A DNA stretch of 64,000 nt. Source: Candidatus Uabimicrobium amorphum. Lineage in GTDB: Bacteria; Planctomycetota; Uabimicrobiia; Uabimicrobiales; Uabimicrobiaceae. Each line of letters begins with the position of its first letter. Position 1 is the first letter of the stretch. Under the pieces are notes generated by a model, which saw nothing but the letters and a program-made list of their open reading frames with translations, made no database searches and was not told the DNA's origin. This document shows positions 19,751-28,143 of the stretch, one piece after another. Location of the stretch: the NCBI RefSeq assembly GCF_009002475.1, contig NZ_AP019860.1, positions 7,082,501 through 7,146,500 of the forward strand, read 5' to 3'. The position numbers and the translations under genes are program-made.

Positions 19751-19796
19751 AGAGATTCTGTGTATAATTTTATTGTTGTATAGACACAGAATCTCT
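19751..19796. repeat. 13-bp perfect inverted repeat between integrase and primase
   Basis: AGAGATTCTGTGT at 19751-19763 is matched exactly inverted at 19784-19796, with a 20-base AT-rich loop. It lies just upstream of the primase start. It could be an operator, a terminator for the integrase transcript, or part of a replication origin used by the P4-type primase. Confidence 0.5.
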
Positions 19797-19812
19797 TAAA
19801 GATATGTGGCTT

Positions 19813-19843
19813 GCTGAGCTGATACTGCGAATATCAGCTCGGC
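19813..19843. repeat. Stem-loop between integrase and primase
   Basis: GAGCTGATA (19816-19824) pairs with TATCAGCTC (19832-19840), and the stem extends a few pairs outward through GCT/GGC. The loop is 7 bases. It lies just past the end of the integrase gene on the transcribed strand, so it may terminate or attenuate integrase transcription. It is the second strong inverted repeat in a 160-base gap. Confidence 0.5.
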
Positions 19844-19876
19844 CTCTCACCAACATACCTCCTTACCAAAAACGAA

Positions 19877-21097
19877 TTACATATAACTCAATTTCGAAAT
19901 AGCTTGTTGTTGCTTTTGCGGGTATAGATGTCTATATCGTTCGCGCATCTCTTCTGTTTGATGTCCTAGTATGCTGTCGATAATTCTCTGATCGATTCCT
20001 TCCGCAGCTAAATTGCTGGCCAACGAATGCCGAAACACGTGAAACCCAACCCCTTCGAACTCTGTACCTTGAATGAGCTTTTGAAATGGATAGTACAGTT
20101 GATCATTAGTGAGTTGCTTGCCTTTACGGGAAAATACCCACTTGCTTTTATGTGAAGTCTCGTAGTGTTCTTTGAGTTTTTCGGCGAGTTTTTCGGTCAT
20201 TTCGACGCGACGTTTGACTTCTTTGCGCTTGCGAGATTGTTTCTGAGAGGAAATCCAAATAAGATTTCTGGTAAAGTCAATATCCTTCCACTGTAACTTT
20301 CTTAGTTCACCGCGGCGCATGCCAGTACATGCAAAAACGAGAATAACGAGGTGTGTTGGAGTTCCTTCGGCAATGGAGGCAAGACGCTTTATTTCTTCAG
20401 GAGTTAGGTAACGATACCTTTTTATTTCCTTCTCTTCGCGTTTTGTATGCTTGCCTGTTTTGAGAGCTTCGAGAATTTCACTGTTGGTACGAAAGCGGAA
20501 ATCGGGTACTTGACTGGGGTCTTTTTTGACGCGTTTAACGATGTTTTCTTTGACATAGGCATTGTCAACAGCGTATTGCATCATGAGTTGGAATGTGGTC
20601 AGTTCTTTATTTACCGTATCGGTACGTACACCTTTGTCATAACGATATTGTTTGTATTTTAAAAAGAACTTAACATTGAGTTCACGAACGGTAATCCGTT
20701 TATTTTTAGTTGCTTGAAGAAACCGCTCCATATGACGAATGTGAACCTCTTCCGTTTTTATGGTGGTTTCTGATTTAGCTTGCAAGCTCATCGTACCAGC
20801 ATACTCGCTTAGTAATGTGAGCAGCTTCATACCGCTTTTGGGTTTTGGTGTGTCTTGTTGGTATGGTTGGTTTACTGCAGTGTTAAATACAAAGTCAGCA
20901 ACAGATACGTCTTGAGGTACGGTTTTAAAACCGTACTTCACGTATGTTATTAATGAATTGACTTTACTCTGTAATGCATAGGCAATATCTTCGTCTTTAA
21001 TAAAAAAACGACGATGTTGCTTACCTTGAAATGAAAAATGTAATCGAAAGCCATCACGGTGACGAATGGGTGATGGTTTTACCTGCGCACGCTTCAT
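19877..21097 (-). CDS. Tyrosine site-specific recombinase (integrase)
   Basis: 406-residue phage-type integrase. The N-terminal arm-binding part is followed by a core-binding SAM-like helical domain (about 95-190) and the catalytic domain. Catalytic residues are visible: Arg in CTGMRRGELR (about 260), the HxxR pair in HVFRHSLASN (about 353) and the nucleophile Tyr in RYRHLYPQ (about 388). A TTTAGGAGAG leader resembles the one before the primase. It should integrate or excise the element that carries the primase. I did not find the attachment site: no intact tRNA gene or obvious short direct repeat flanks it. Confidence 0.92.
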   Translation of the reverse strand: MKRAQVKPSPIRHRDGFRLHFSFQGKQHRRFFIKDEDIAYALQSKVNSLITYVKYGFKTVPQDVSVADFVFNTAVNQPYQQDTPKPKSGMKLLTLLSEYAGTMSLQAKSETTIKTEEVHIRHMERFLQATKNKRITVRELNVKFFLKYKQYRYDKGVRTDTVNKELTTFQLMMQYAVDNAYVKENIVKRVKKDPSQVPDFRFRTNSEILEALKTGKHTKREEKEIKRYRYLTPEEIKRLASIAEGTPTHLVILVFACTGMRRGELRKLQWKDIDFTRNLIWISSQKQSRKRKEVKRRVEMTEKLAEKLKEHYETSHKSKWVFSRKGKQLTNDQLYYPFQKLIQGTEFEGVGFHVFRHSLASNLAAEGIDQRIIDSILGHQTEEMRERYRHLYPQKQQQAISKLSYM

Positions 21098-21501
21098 GTG
21101 CCTCTCCTAAATAAGTCATTTATTTAGAAGGAGTTATGTAAAATAATGAGAGTTTTTTATCTAGCCACATGGTATATTTGATGTGTGCTAGACTGTTATT
21201 TGTTGTGTTAGTTACTTCTATTTATATCACCGATTTTACTTAATTACAAGTTAGCCCAATTTTTTTCTCACTTTTTCCGATCCCGCCTTCAGGTCCTAGT
21301 GGGTTCTATTTACGAAAATATCTTTTCCATACACCGGGATTTGGTCTGGATACTTGCTAGTGATATGCCATTTTGTTAAACTGATTCTCTTAGTAAGTTG
21401 TTGATAATCCTCTCCCATCTCAACAGGCTTACGCTGTATCGATGATGTTGCTTTGAACGAGTGTATTTGCAAACTTTATGTCTTGAGTTGTCAAATCATC
21501 G
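21098..21501. other. Gene-free region upstream of the integrase
   Basis: About 400 bases with no frame worth calling. It should hold the integrase promoter and possibly the attachment site. It contains no tRNA that I can fold. It ends where the 525-bp direct repeat begins. Confidence 0.4.
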
Positions 21502-21552
21502 ATATTCTTATCACGATCCTTACCATTGTACTAAAGCGTTCCCATATTACGT

Positions 21553-21580
21553 TGAAACACTTGTAAAAACAAGTGTTTCA
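21553..21580. terminator. Strong hairpin in the left repeat copy
   Basis: An 11-bp stem, TGAAACACTTG against CAAGTGTTTCA, with a TAAAAA loop. The same structure sits just after the stop of the intact gene in the right copy, so it was carried along with the duplication. It is probably a terminator. Confidence 0.55.
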
Positions 21581-21587
21581 ATACGAA

Positions 21588-22029
21588 CTACTCTTCTTCG
21601 GCCATCTCTTCATCAAAAAAGTCTTCTTCGATTTCTTCGTCATAAGAGTTACGACTACTGGAAACACGTTCGGGGTGGTAGCTCTAATTTTTCTTGTTTA
21701 TTTTCTTGAAATGTGAGCTTTAGTGTTTGTATGGCGTCAGATTCCATTTCTACATCAAATATGTATTCAGTTGCGTCTTGGCTACTTGCTGCGGGGGTTG
21801 ATTTGATGAAATTTATATTTGCTGCGGGGTTATCGATGATGGTAAGTCGCATCTGTACTTTTTTGCTTGTTTTGTTTTCGATACGTATGGAACGGTGGAT
21901 TGTTTCGACCCAGGTTCTTTCAATCATTCGCGGAGAAAGGCGCTTGGAGACGACTTTAGATTTTTCAATGCCACCAAGTTTGTCAAAAATTTCAATAAAA
22001 GGGTCTTCCAGCCATTGCGTTTGGAATTT
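21588..22029 (-). pseudogene. Decayed 3' fragment of a DUF4139-like gene
   Basis: This is a broken copy of the C-terminal half of the gene at 46894-47589. The protein match runs from the region around FDKLGGIEKSK to KLELPP. Relative to the intact gene there is a frameshift in the CCGAACGTGG region (an extra base), after which the reading frame ends RTCFQ instead of continuing to the acidic tail. The N-terminal half is missing: sequence beyond 22029 does not match. No start codon or ribosome site supports expression. Confidence 0.85.
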
Positions 22030-22302
22030 ATTGCAATTTCAACGAATGCGTAAGGTAAATTCTACGCGTGAATTACATCAAAGAAAACCTTCATAGCATC
22101 TAAAATATATGCGAGTGGTTAGACTAGAGCATGTTACCAATTCAAATCTGGTACCAGTAGGCTGAGTCTAACACTACATTTTACTCTGTTTTTAAAACGA
22201 AGAAATTATCAAAAATTGTTTTTTGTTGAAATTTTAAGATTTATTTTGTTAGGTTGCTATTTTCAATAGTTACTAGTGATTAATGATTAATATGAGAATA
22301 AA

Positions 22303-22968
22303 ATGAAAAATAATATATTTCAAATGCTCCCAAATGTTTCAAGTTCAAAAAGCCACTCTGGTAAAATATTTCAACTACTTCCAAGTACTTTCTACACTGT
22401 TCAAGCAAAAACTTATAATAACGTGTTTCAAATACTTCCATCAACTTTAAATCAAAAACAAAAGACTATTCAGAGAATAGCAACTACATATATTGCAGAT
22501 CTTTCGGGACGTCCAATTTATGCTTCTGCTGTGATAAGACCTACAGACCTAGGCACTGGTACACCAGCATCGGTCGCAAGTGGTAATGTCACTGGACATA
22601 TGGGAAATAATCACCCTTATCACCATGAACGTGGGCATCTAATAGGAAAGCAGTTGGGGGGGAACGGGGCAGATGTACGTAACTTAGTAGGGCTGTCCGA
22701 TGGTACAAATGCACCCATGATGGCAGATATCGAAGGGGTTGTACGCGAGATTCTTGAAAATAACGGTGCTAATGCGAGTATTTTCCTTGAGGTGACGGTT
22801 GATTATACGGGTACCCATTACAACGGGCCTCCAGCAGCACCTTATGTGCCTGGAATGGTTGGTTCTATAGAAGTCAATGTATATAATGAACCTGGTGGTG
22901 CCATGCTGTATACACAACGTTATCCTAATGGTATGGTTAAAAATCATCGTGTTTTAGGTTGTTGTTAG
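22303..22968 (+). CDS. Putative T6SS cargo: triple IFQ-L-P tag plus NS_2-type DNA/RNA nuclease
   Basis: 221-residue putative toxin. The N-terminus carries three copies of a short module: NNIFQMLPN (residue 2), GKIFQLLPS (20) and NNVFQILPS (40), followed by TIQRIATTY. The same module occurs in five genes beyond the T6SS. The C-terminal domain has HHERGHLIGKQLGG and ADVRNLVGLSDGTNAPMM, matching the catalytic RGHLIG and conserved Asn of Endonuclease_NS_2-type nucleases common in secreted toxins. There is no classical signal peptide. The 270 bases upstream are AT-rich with no gene. No immunity-like gene is adjacent. Delivery by the T6SS is inferred from the tag and position. Confidence 0.75.
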   Translation: MKNNIFQMLPNVSSSKSHSGKIFQLLPSTFYTVQAKTYNNVFQILPSTLNQKQKTIQRIATTYIADLSGRPIYASAVIRPTDLGTGTPASVASGNVTGHMGNNHPYHHERGHLIGKQLGGNGADVRNLVGLSDGTNAPMMADIEGVVREILENNGANASIFLEVTVDYTGTHYNGPPAAPYVPGMVGSIEVNVYNEPGGAMLYTQRYPNGMVKNHRVLGCC

Positions 22969-23124
22969 TGGAATAAAATGCAAAATCCAGAATCTTGGTA
23001 ACGAAAGAGATTCGTGTTTATATAATTATTTTTTACTATAAGAATGTTTCGAACAAATGTCATTACCAAATTTATATATCTTTTCAACTGTAACTCTATT
23101 TGATGTTGAATACTATTTGAAAAT

Positions 23125-24717
23125 TTAATCCTTAGTTTCTATAGTAATAATTCCCTCTTTAAACTCCACAACTTGAGTATCACTTTCATTTTTGCGGCAC
23201 ATATTAAAAACGGGCTTGGAGTCTTCATAAACGTGTTTAACAGCTGTTTCGCTCTTTTCTGTCAATCCAAGTAATATGCTGTTTCCTTGTGTGTCCTGTG
23301 GTAATTTAGAATCTAAACGCCAGTCTAAAAAGCGGTAGATCGCTGCTGTTTGAAATTTCAGTTCGATTAAGACACGCGAGTTTTTGTAGCATGGAAAGTA
23401 TATGTGTCCAGAAAATAAGTTAGGTTCGAATGGTACAATCACCTGTTTATCTTCCCAGAGAGGCATAGCTACACGATAGATTTTTTCTGATGTATCTTCG
23501 TTTTCGTAAATTTGATATGTTTCGTCAGGTTCATCGCCATCGCTGACTACTTTTCCTTCAACATAGACTTTGTAATTCGGAATACGAAAATGTGGAAGGT
23601 TTACTTTTTTTTCATCTTGGGTTTCTAGTCGCGCATGAACATTAAAAAAATAGGAATTGTAAGCTGTGATTAAATCACTGTAAGGATCTTGTCTTTCTGC
23701 AGAGGCATTGATTGTTAGAGATACACTGCGATATGTATTTTCACTTAAATAAGCTTTGCCTTCCCAACCTTTTTGTGAATCAAATTCGATAATGGTTCCT
23801 GGAACAACGTCTACTGTGGGAAAATGGGTGAACTGTAAATAGACTTGGTGTTCTTCGTTTTGGTGAATGTCTTTTTGCAGTTGGGTTTGCTCTTCTAGTT
23901 GTTTGTTGATTGCGGTGCGAATGTACACATCTTGTGTATAGTCACTGATTGAGGTATCTAGTATGATGTCTGTAGTTACCGCGTTTTCTGTGTAACCATT
24001 TAGTATTCTCTTGTTGTAACGCATTATTTTCGGTAAAGAGACTCTCCACTCACTGACGTCTTCGCGTGGTAATTGTAGAGCAGTAGAGCTTTCTTTTTCT
24101 TGCTCTATTGTGTATTTATTTTCCTTGTGTTTGTAGTTCCATACTCCATTTTGCGCATGTGTATACCATAAGATGAAATCATAAAAAGAAGCATTGTTTA
24201 TATCTTGGGGAAAACCTAGAAAAAGTATTGGGTGTTGTTTGGTAAATATTTCCCATGTGGTGCTGATGTCTATTTTTTCGCCTTTTTCAGAATCAAGAAT
24301 ATCCTGCATTGTCGCTTCTGTGAAAAGTTTACATGGTTTATGATGTGTCCAAAAAAGTTGTGCAGCATCGCAGAACCTAAGTAGATAATAACGTACGAAT
24401 GGTTCATCTGGCTGATTGAGAACACGTTCTTTTAATTGTCTTTCAAAGACAATGCCTTTAGCAACAATAGCATTGGGTGCTGGTTTAGGACGTTCAAAAT
24501 AAAGTTCAAGTTTCAATTCTGCTTCTATCAAAGAATCTCCAGAAAAAGCAGAGAAAAGTCCTTTTTCATCTTCTTTATACATCCAAAATTCTGCGTTAGC
24601 TTCAAATCCATAGTTGTGCATTTGCAGAGAAAAATCTTTTATGCGTCCTCCCAATATTTTCCAGGATTGCCCATTTATTGTAAGTTGTAAAGTAACCTTA
24701 ATACCTTCTTTAAACAT
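23125..24717 (-). CDS. vgrG: VgrG-like T6SS spike protein (TssI)
   Basis: 530-residue protein with VgrG architecture. The first 250 residues look like the gp27-type hub: IVFERQLKERV, VRYYLLRFCDAAQLFWTHH, then TMQDILD and SFYDFILWYTHAQNGVW. A gp5-type OB fold follows (about 395-480: HFRIPNYKVYVEGKVVS, AMPLWEDKQVIVPF, GHIYFPCYKNSRVLIEL). The long C-terminal beta-helix of classical VgrG is almost absent; a separate beta-helix protein is encoded at 32990. It is transcribed away from the rest of the T6SS genes, divergent from the ANL gene. The family match is by pattern, since the sequence is divergent. Confidence 0.75.
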   Translation of the reverse strand: MFKEGIKVTLQLTINGQSWKILGGRIKDFSLQMHNYGFEANAEFWMYKEDEKGLFSAFSGDSLIEAELKLELYFERPKPAPNAIVAKGIVFERQLKERVLNQPDEPFVRYYLLRFCDAAQLFWTHHKPCKLFTEATMQDILDSEKGEKIDISTTWEIFTKQHPILFLGFPQDINNASFYDFILWYTHAQNGVWNYKHKENKYTIEQEKESSTALQLPREDVSEWRVSLPKIMRYNKRILNGYTENAVTTDIILDTSISDYTQDVYIRTAINKQLEEQTQLQKDIHQNEEHQVYLQFTHFPTVDVVPGTIIEFDSQKGWEGKAYLSENTYRSVSLTINASAERQDPYSDLITAYNSYFFNVHARLETQDEKKVNLPHFRIPNYKVYVEGKVVSDGDEPDETYQIYENEDTSEKIYRVAMPLWEDKQVIVPFEPNLFSGHIYFPCYKNSRVLIELKFQTAAIYRFLDWRLDSKLPQDTQGNSILLGLTEKSETAVKHVYEDSKPVFNMCRKNESDTQVVEFKEGIITIETKD

Positions 24718-24826
24718 GATAGTCTTTCTGAAATTTTATTAGTCGTATACACAGAAATATTGTTATGATGTGATTTGTTTTGCAATATGCATAAAAAATA
24801 CAAACTTCTAAATTTATAGATGAAAA

Positions 24827-26479
24827 ATGCAAAAATTTCCCAAGTTTTCTTCTAACACTTGGTTAGAAGATAGCTATACCAAACCTAAAGATTTCTGGCA
24901 AGAGCTTTTTTCTGTGGAGAATAAAAGGTTCTCAGCACATAGCTGTCCTTTTAATGGTTATAATTTTTACTACGATTTGGTTTTACGTCACACATCCAAT
25001 AAGAAAAAAGTAGCTTTTTACTATTACAATCAGAAATGGCAACAACTTTCATATTACAATTTACATATGCAAGTAGAGCACTTAGCTTTGCAATGGCGCA
25101 GCAGTGGTGTAAAAGCTGGTAGTATAATGTGCATTGTTTTGCCTATGGGACCCAAGTTGGTTGTTGCGATCATGACAGCGCTAAAACTGGGATTGATTTT
25201 TTCTGTGTTGGTACCGCAAGGGCAAGCGTTTATAATGAACCGTTTGACAAATCTAACTCCTGAACACATTTTTACTAATAAAATTTTCCACTTATGGCTT
25301 AAAGATTTCAAAGAGCAAATTTTGCCTGATGATGTCGAAGTGCAAGGCCAATTTGATTTTTCAGCTCATATTTACAAAAGTGGGGAAGCTTTGGGAATGT
25401 TTTTTTCATCTGTGAGAAAAGATTGTACACAACCTATACCTTTGCTATGTGATCAAGCTTATTTATATGCATTAAGGGACGGCTTACTTACGTTTGCGCT
25501 GCACAAGCAACAACATTTTGTGGATAGTGAAGTAGATTTTTTTCAATACCAACCATATTTACTATTGATGAGTTTACTATTTGGGCGTAGCTACGTTTAT
25601 TTGCAGATAAATCAAGTCAAGGAACAACCTAAACTTCTCAATACATACAAAAACAGTCTTCTATTCATCCCTCGTAAACTAAGAGAACTTTTGCTAGAAG
25701 CTCCCAAAGTAAAACTAAAAAACTGTACTTTATGGGTGAAAAGTGCTATTGAGTCCATTGATTTGGCTCGTTGGATTCAGTTTTCCTCAGAGCTAAAATT
25801 ACAAGAAGTAGAGTGTTGCAATATTGTAGCCGAAGCTGCTTGGGGCGGGTGTGTTCTTGCTTCCCGGCGCAAAGACTTGCTCAATATTGAACTTCAACCT
25901 TGTGCAGGAGTTCCATGGAAGATGGAGAATCTTTCTGAAGAAGTGATAAATTCATCCGTTGGATTTTTTGTTGCAGAAGGCATGAATAAAGGAGATGGTA
26001 GCTTGGGCTCACTGTTACTCATGAAAAATCAAACCTATTGGCGTTATACAATGACTGATTTTCCGTCAAGAAGCGGCTTCACTTGGCCGATAGAAGAAGT
26101 CATTTCTATGGTGGAAGAACTTGATTTTGTCTACGCTTGTTCTTTTGCTATTTCGCTAGAGATAGAGTTGGGACAGCAATACTCTTATATTTTAGTCATT
26201 TTTACAGGTGTAAAAACAAAAAAAATGCTATCTGAGAACAAAAATAAATGGACACAAGAAATAAAAAATGTTATAAATCTTCAACTTGGCTCAAACTATC
26301 TTCCCAACACTATAGAATTTTTTCCTCTAGTTCCCCACAAAAAAGAAGAAAAAACTGATCATAAATGGTGTCAGGGCCAATTTTTTTCAAAGAAGCTACA
26401 CTTTAAGATGAACAACAAAACCTTTGATTTATTAGCAAATATTCAAGAGCTGGCTTACCAGAGATGTGATGAAAAGTAG
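24827..26479 (+). CDS. Degenerate AMP-binding (ANL superfamily) protein in the T6SS operon
   Basis: 550-residue protein resembling acyl/acetyl-CoA synthetases in its first 140 residues (KVAFYYYNQKWQQLSYYNLH, then VKAGSIMCIVLPMGPKLVVA and LGLIFSVLVPQGQAF). The ATP-binding P-loop of the family (T-S-G-T-T-G-x-P-K pattern) and the YGxTE motif are not visible, and the C-terminal catalytic lysine region reads VPHKKEEKTDHKW. So it is probably a pseudoenzyme or strongly altered. It is the first gene of the rightward T6SS operon, about 80 bases ahead of the PAAR-like gene. A structural or assembly role in place of catalysis is inference. Confidence 0.6.
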   Translation: MQKFPKFSSNTWLEDSYTKPKDFWQELFSVENKRFSAHSCPFNGYNFYYDLVLRHTSNKKKVAFYYYNQKWQQLSYYNLHMQVEHLALQWRSSGVKAGSIMCIVLPMGPKLVVAIMTALKLGLIFSVLVPQGQAFIMNRLTNLTPEHIFTNKIFHLWLKDFKEQILPDDVEVQGQFDFSAHIYKSGEALGMFFSSVRKDCTQPIPLLCDQAYLYALRDGLLTFALHKQQHFVDSEVDFFQYQPYLLLMSLLFGRSYVYLQINQVKEQPKLLNTYKNSLLFIPRKLRELLLEAPKVKLKNCTLWVKSAIESIDLARWIQFSSELKLQEVECCNIVAEAAWGGCVLASRRKDLLNIELQPCAGVPWKMENLSEEVINSSVGFFVAEGMNKGDGSLGSLLLMKNQTYWRYTMTDFPSRSGFTWPIEEVISMVEELDFVYACSFAISLEIELGQQYSYILVIFTGVKTKKMLSENKNKWTQEIKNVINLQLGSNYLPNTIEFFPLVPHKKEEKTDHKWCQGQFFSKKLHFKMNNKTFDLLANIQELAYQRCDEK

Positions 26480-26559
26480 ATCATGATATACTTTCATTAT
26501 CCCTCATGATTTAGAAATTGCTAAACTACTTCCTGCTTAACTTTGTAAGGTTTAGAATT

Positions 26560-26940
26560 ATGGCCCAACAAACTTGCATGGGTGCTACTCTCCAATGTAG
26601 TTTTGGTGTATCAGTTTCCTCCTTAATTGTTGCAAGAACAGTTTTTACAACAACTCCAGCAGCAAATATTATGGACCACAAACCTTTTAGCAATATTCTT
26701 CCTTTTGGACTTTGTACGTCTATCGCTAATCCTCAAGTTGCATCAGCAACAGCAGCAGCGCTTGGCGTTTTAACTCCGATGCCGTGTATTCCAGCAACAT
26801 CTTTCCCCTGGCTTCCTCTAAAACCGACAATCACCATAGATAAATTTCCAACCTTAGACAAAGATTCTGTTTTATTGTGCCAATGGTTAGGAGTTATACG
26901 TATTCTAAATCCAGGTCAAATGATAACTATGTTGAAATAA
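26560..26940 (+). CDS. DUF4280 PAAR-like spike tip protein
   Basis: 126-residue tip protein that would cap the VgrG spike. It matches the DUF4280 pattern: CMGATLQCSFG at the start, NIMDHKPFSNILPFGLC, ATAAALGVLTPMPC, and a final CQWLGVIRILNPGQ. DUF4280 proteins are PAAR-like proteins of contractile injection systems with several conserved cysteines; five or more are present. I use ATG at 26560, directly before AQQTCMGA, since the TTG at 26518 would add an unrelated leader. It is followed after 13 bases by tssG. Confidence 0.85.
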   Translation: MAQQTCMGATLQCSFGVSVSSLIVARTVFTTTPAANIMDHKPFSNILPFGLCTSIANPQVASATAAALGVLTPMPCIPATSFPWLPLKPTITIDKFPTLDKDSVLLCQWLGVIRILNPGQMITMLK

Positions 26941-26953
26941 CTCTGAGATTTTT

Positions 26954-28120
26954 ATGCCGTTTGAACATCTTGATAAAGTAGAAAGAAAAGTAAAACGCAC
27001 TGTAAAGTGTTTTGACATAATTGCATTGCTGAAATTTCTGCACTACCGTGGATTCCACGATGAGCAAATTATGTTCATTAGCAATAAAGATTTACAGTCA
27101 AATGCAACAGTAGTTGAGAAAATAGACTTTTACAAAAAACTTCTATTTTTTAGCAGTGGTGATACTGATTACCTTAACCAAGGAACTATTTGCCCGTCAT
27201 TGCACCAAAGTTTTTTTAAGGAAGGAGTCTTCCTTTCTAAAGATGTAGAAGTGAAACAAGTAGAAAAAAACAACTCATGGTTGATACAGGATAAAGAAGT
27301 TTATTCTATCTTACACAAAAAAAGACAATTAAGTGTGTATCGCCAACAACGAGTTGTTGTTACTGTTAATTTTGGTTTGCTAGGTGCCACAGGACTACTA
27401 CCTTCTTATTTTTCGCAACTTATGGAAACGGATGAGATCAATAGTGAAAAATTTACGGCATTTATAAATGTTTTAGAACATCATCTCATTCATTCTTATT
27501 TGCGTAGTATATATCCTGAATACAACTCAAAGTTACTAAGCAATATCACTAAAAAATTTGAACATAATGAAATATTTCCAGTGTTTCGCGATTGGGAGCA
27601 CATCAAATATTTTGTATTTAATATGCTGCCCTTAGCTTCTGTCACAATGCTGCATTGTCTCTTTAAGGCGGTGTTTCCAGAGTTAGGCGTTCGTGTACAG
27701 AGAAGGCAACAAGTGCACAGTTTTCCAGTGGATGATTTTCGTTTAGGAAAATCATTGCTCAACGAACTTCACTTTCTTGGACGTGAGGGGGCAGCTGAAA
27801 CAACAAGTTTTTGTATTTGTCTGGTTGCAGAGCAGAAAGAAACCAATACTGGTATTCTGTGGACACAAGAAATTCAGAAACGTTTACAGGAAGATATTTT
27901 TTATATTTTAGAAGGTTTGACTTTACACTTAACTGTCAAATTAATTTTGCCAATACCACAACATAAATGGTTGAAGTTAGAAGCAAAAAGTTATTTAGGA
28001 ATTGATGCCCTCTACGATGAGGAAAGCAAAAATGCTTCCAAAGCTACAGCGATTACTCTATATCATGGTTTCGTTTCCATTCACTCACAAAATCAATTTT
28101 TTGAGCAGTTGTTAGAATAG
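26954..28120 (+). CDS. tssG: T6SS baseplate protein TssG
   Basis: 388-residue baseplate wedge protein. The family signature is clear: VVVTVNFGLLGATGLLPSYF (about residues 134-153), the residues before a basic helix region, and HHLIHSYLRSIYPEYNS after it. The C-terminal third (ITLYHGFVSIHSQNQF) ends normally. TssG works with TssF, TssE and TssK to join the spike to the sheath. It lies between the PAAR-like gene and the sheath gene, all on one strand with short gaps. Confidence 0.85.
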   Translation: MPFEHLDKVERKVKRTVKCFDIIALLKFLHYRGFHDEQIMFISNKDLQSNATVVEKIDFYKKLLFFSSGDTDYLNQGTICPSLHQSFFKEGVFLSKDVEVKQVEKNNSWLIQDKEVYSILHKKRQLSVYRQQRVVVTVNFGLLGATGLLPSYFSQLMETDEINSEKFTAFINVLEHHLIHSYLRSIYPEYNSKLLSNITKKFEHNEIFPVFRDWEHIKYFVFNMLPLASVTMLHCLFKAVFPELGVRVQRRQQVHSFPVDDFRLGKSLLNELHFLGREGAAETTSFCICLVAEQKETNTGILWTQEIQKRLQEDIFYILEGLTLHLTVKLILPIPQHKWLKLEAKSYLGIDALYDEESKNASKATAITLYHGFVSIHSQNQFFEQLLE

Positions 28121-28143
28121 TAGAAATAGAAAAAGGAGCTTTC

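Larger units (their letters stand above)
21502..22029. repeat. Left copy of a roughly 525-bp direct repeat bracketing the T6SS block
   Basis: This segment matches 46809-47330 in the same orientation across its whole length, with scattered substitutions and a few 1-4 base indels. The match starts at ATATTCTTATCAC and ends abruptly after GCCATTGCGTTTG. It covers the 3' portion of the gene intact at 46894-47589 plus its downstream hairpin. Between the copies lies the whole T6SS and cargo block. Confidence 0.9.

Noticed and set aside
21713..22096. 127-codon rightward frame across the left repeat
   Set aside because: It is antisense to the pseudogene and is matched by a similar antisense frame in the intact copy; no start signal.
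22112..22160. tRNA-like stretch (GTGGTTAGA ... TTCAAATC)
   Set aside because: It has D-loop-like and T-loop-like words, but no anticodon arm or acceptor pairing can be made, and the spacing is too short for a tRNA.
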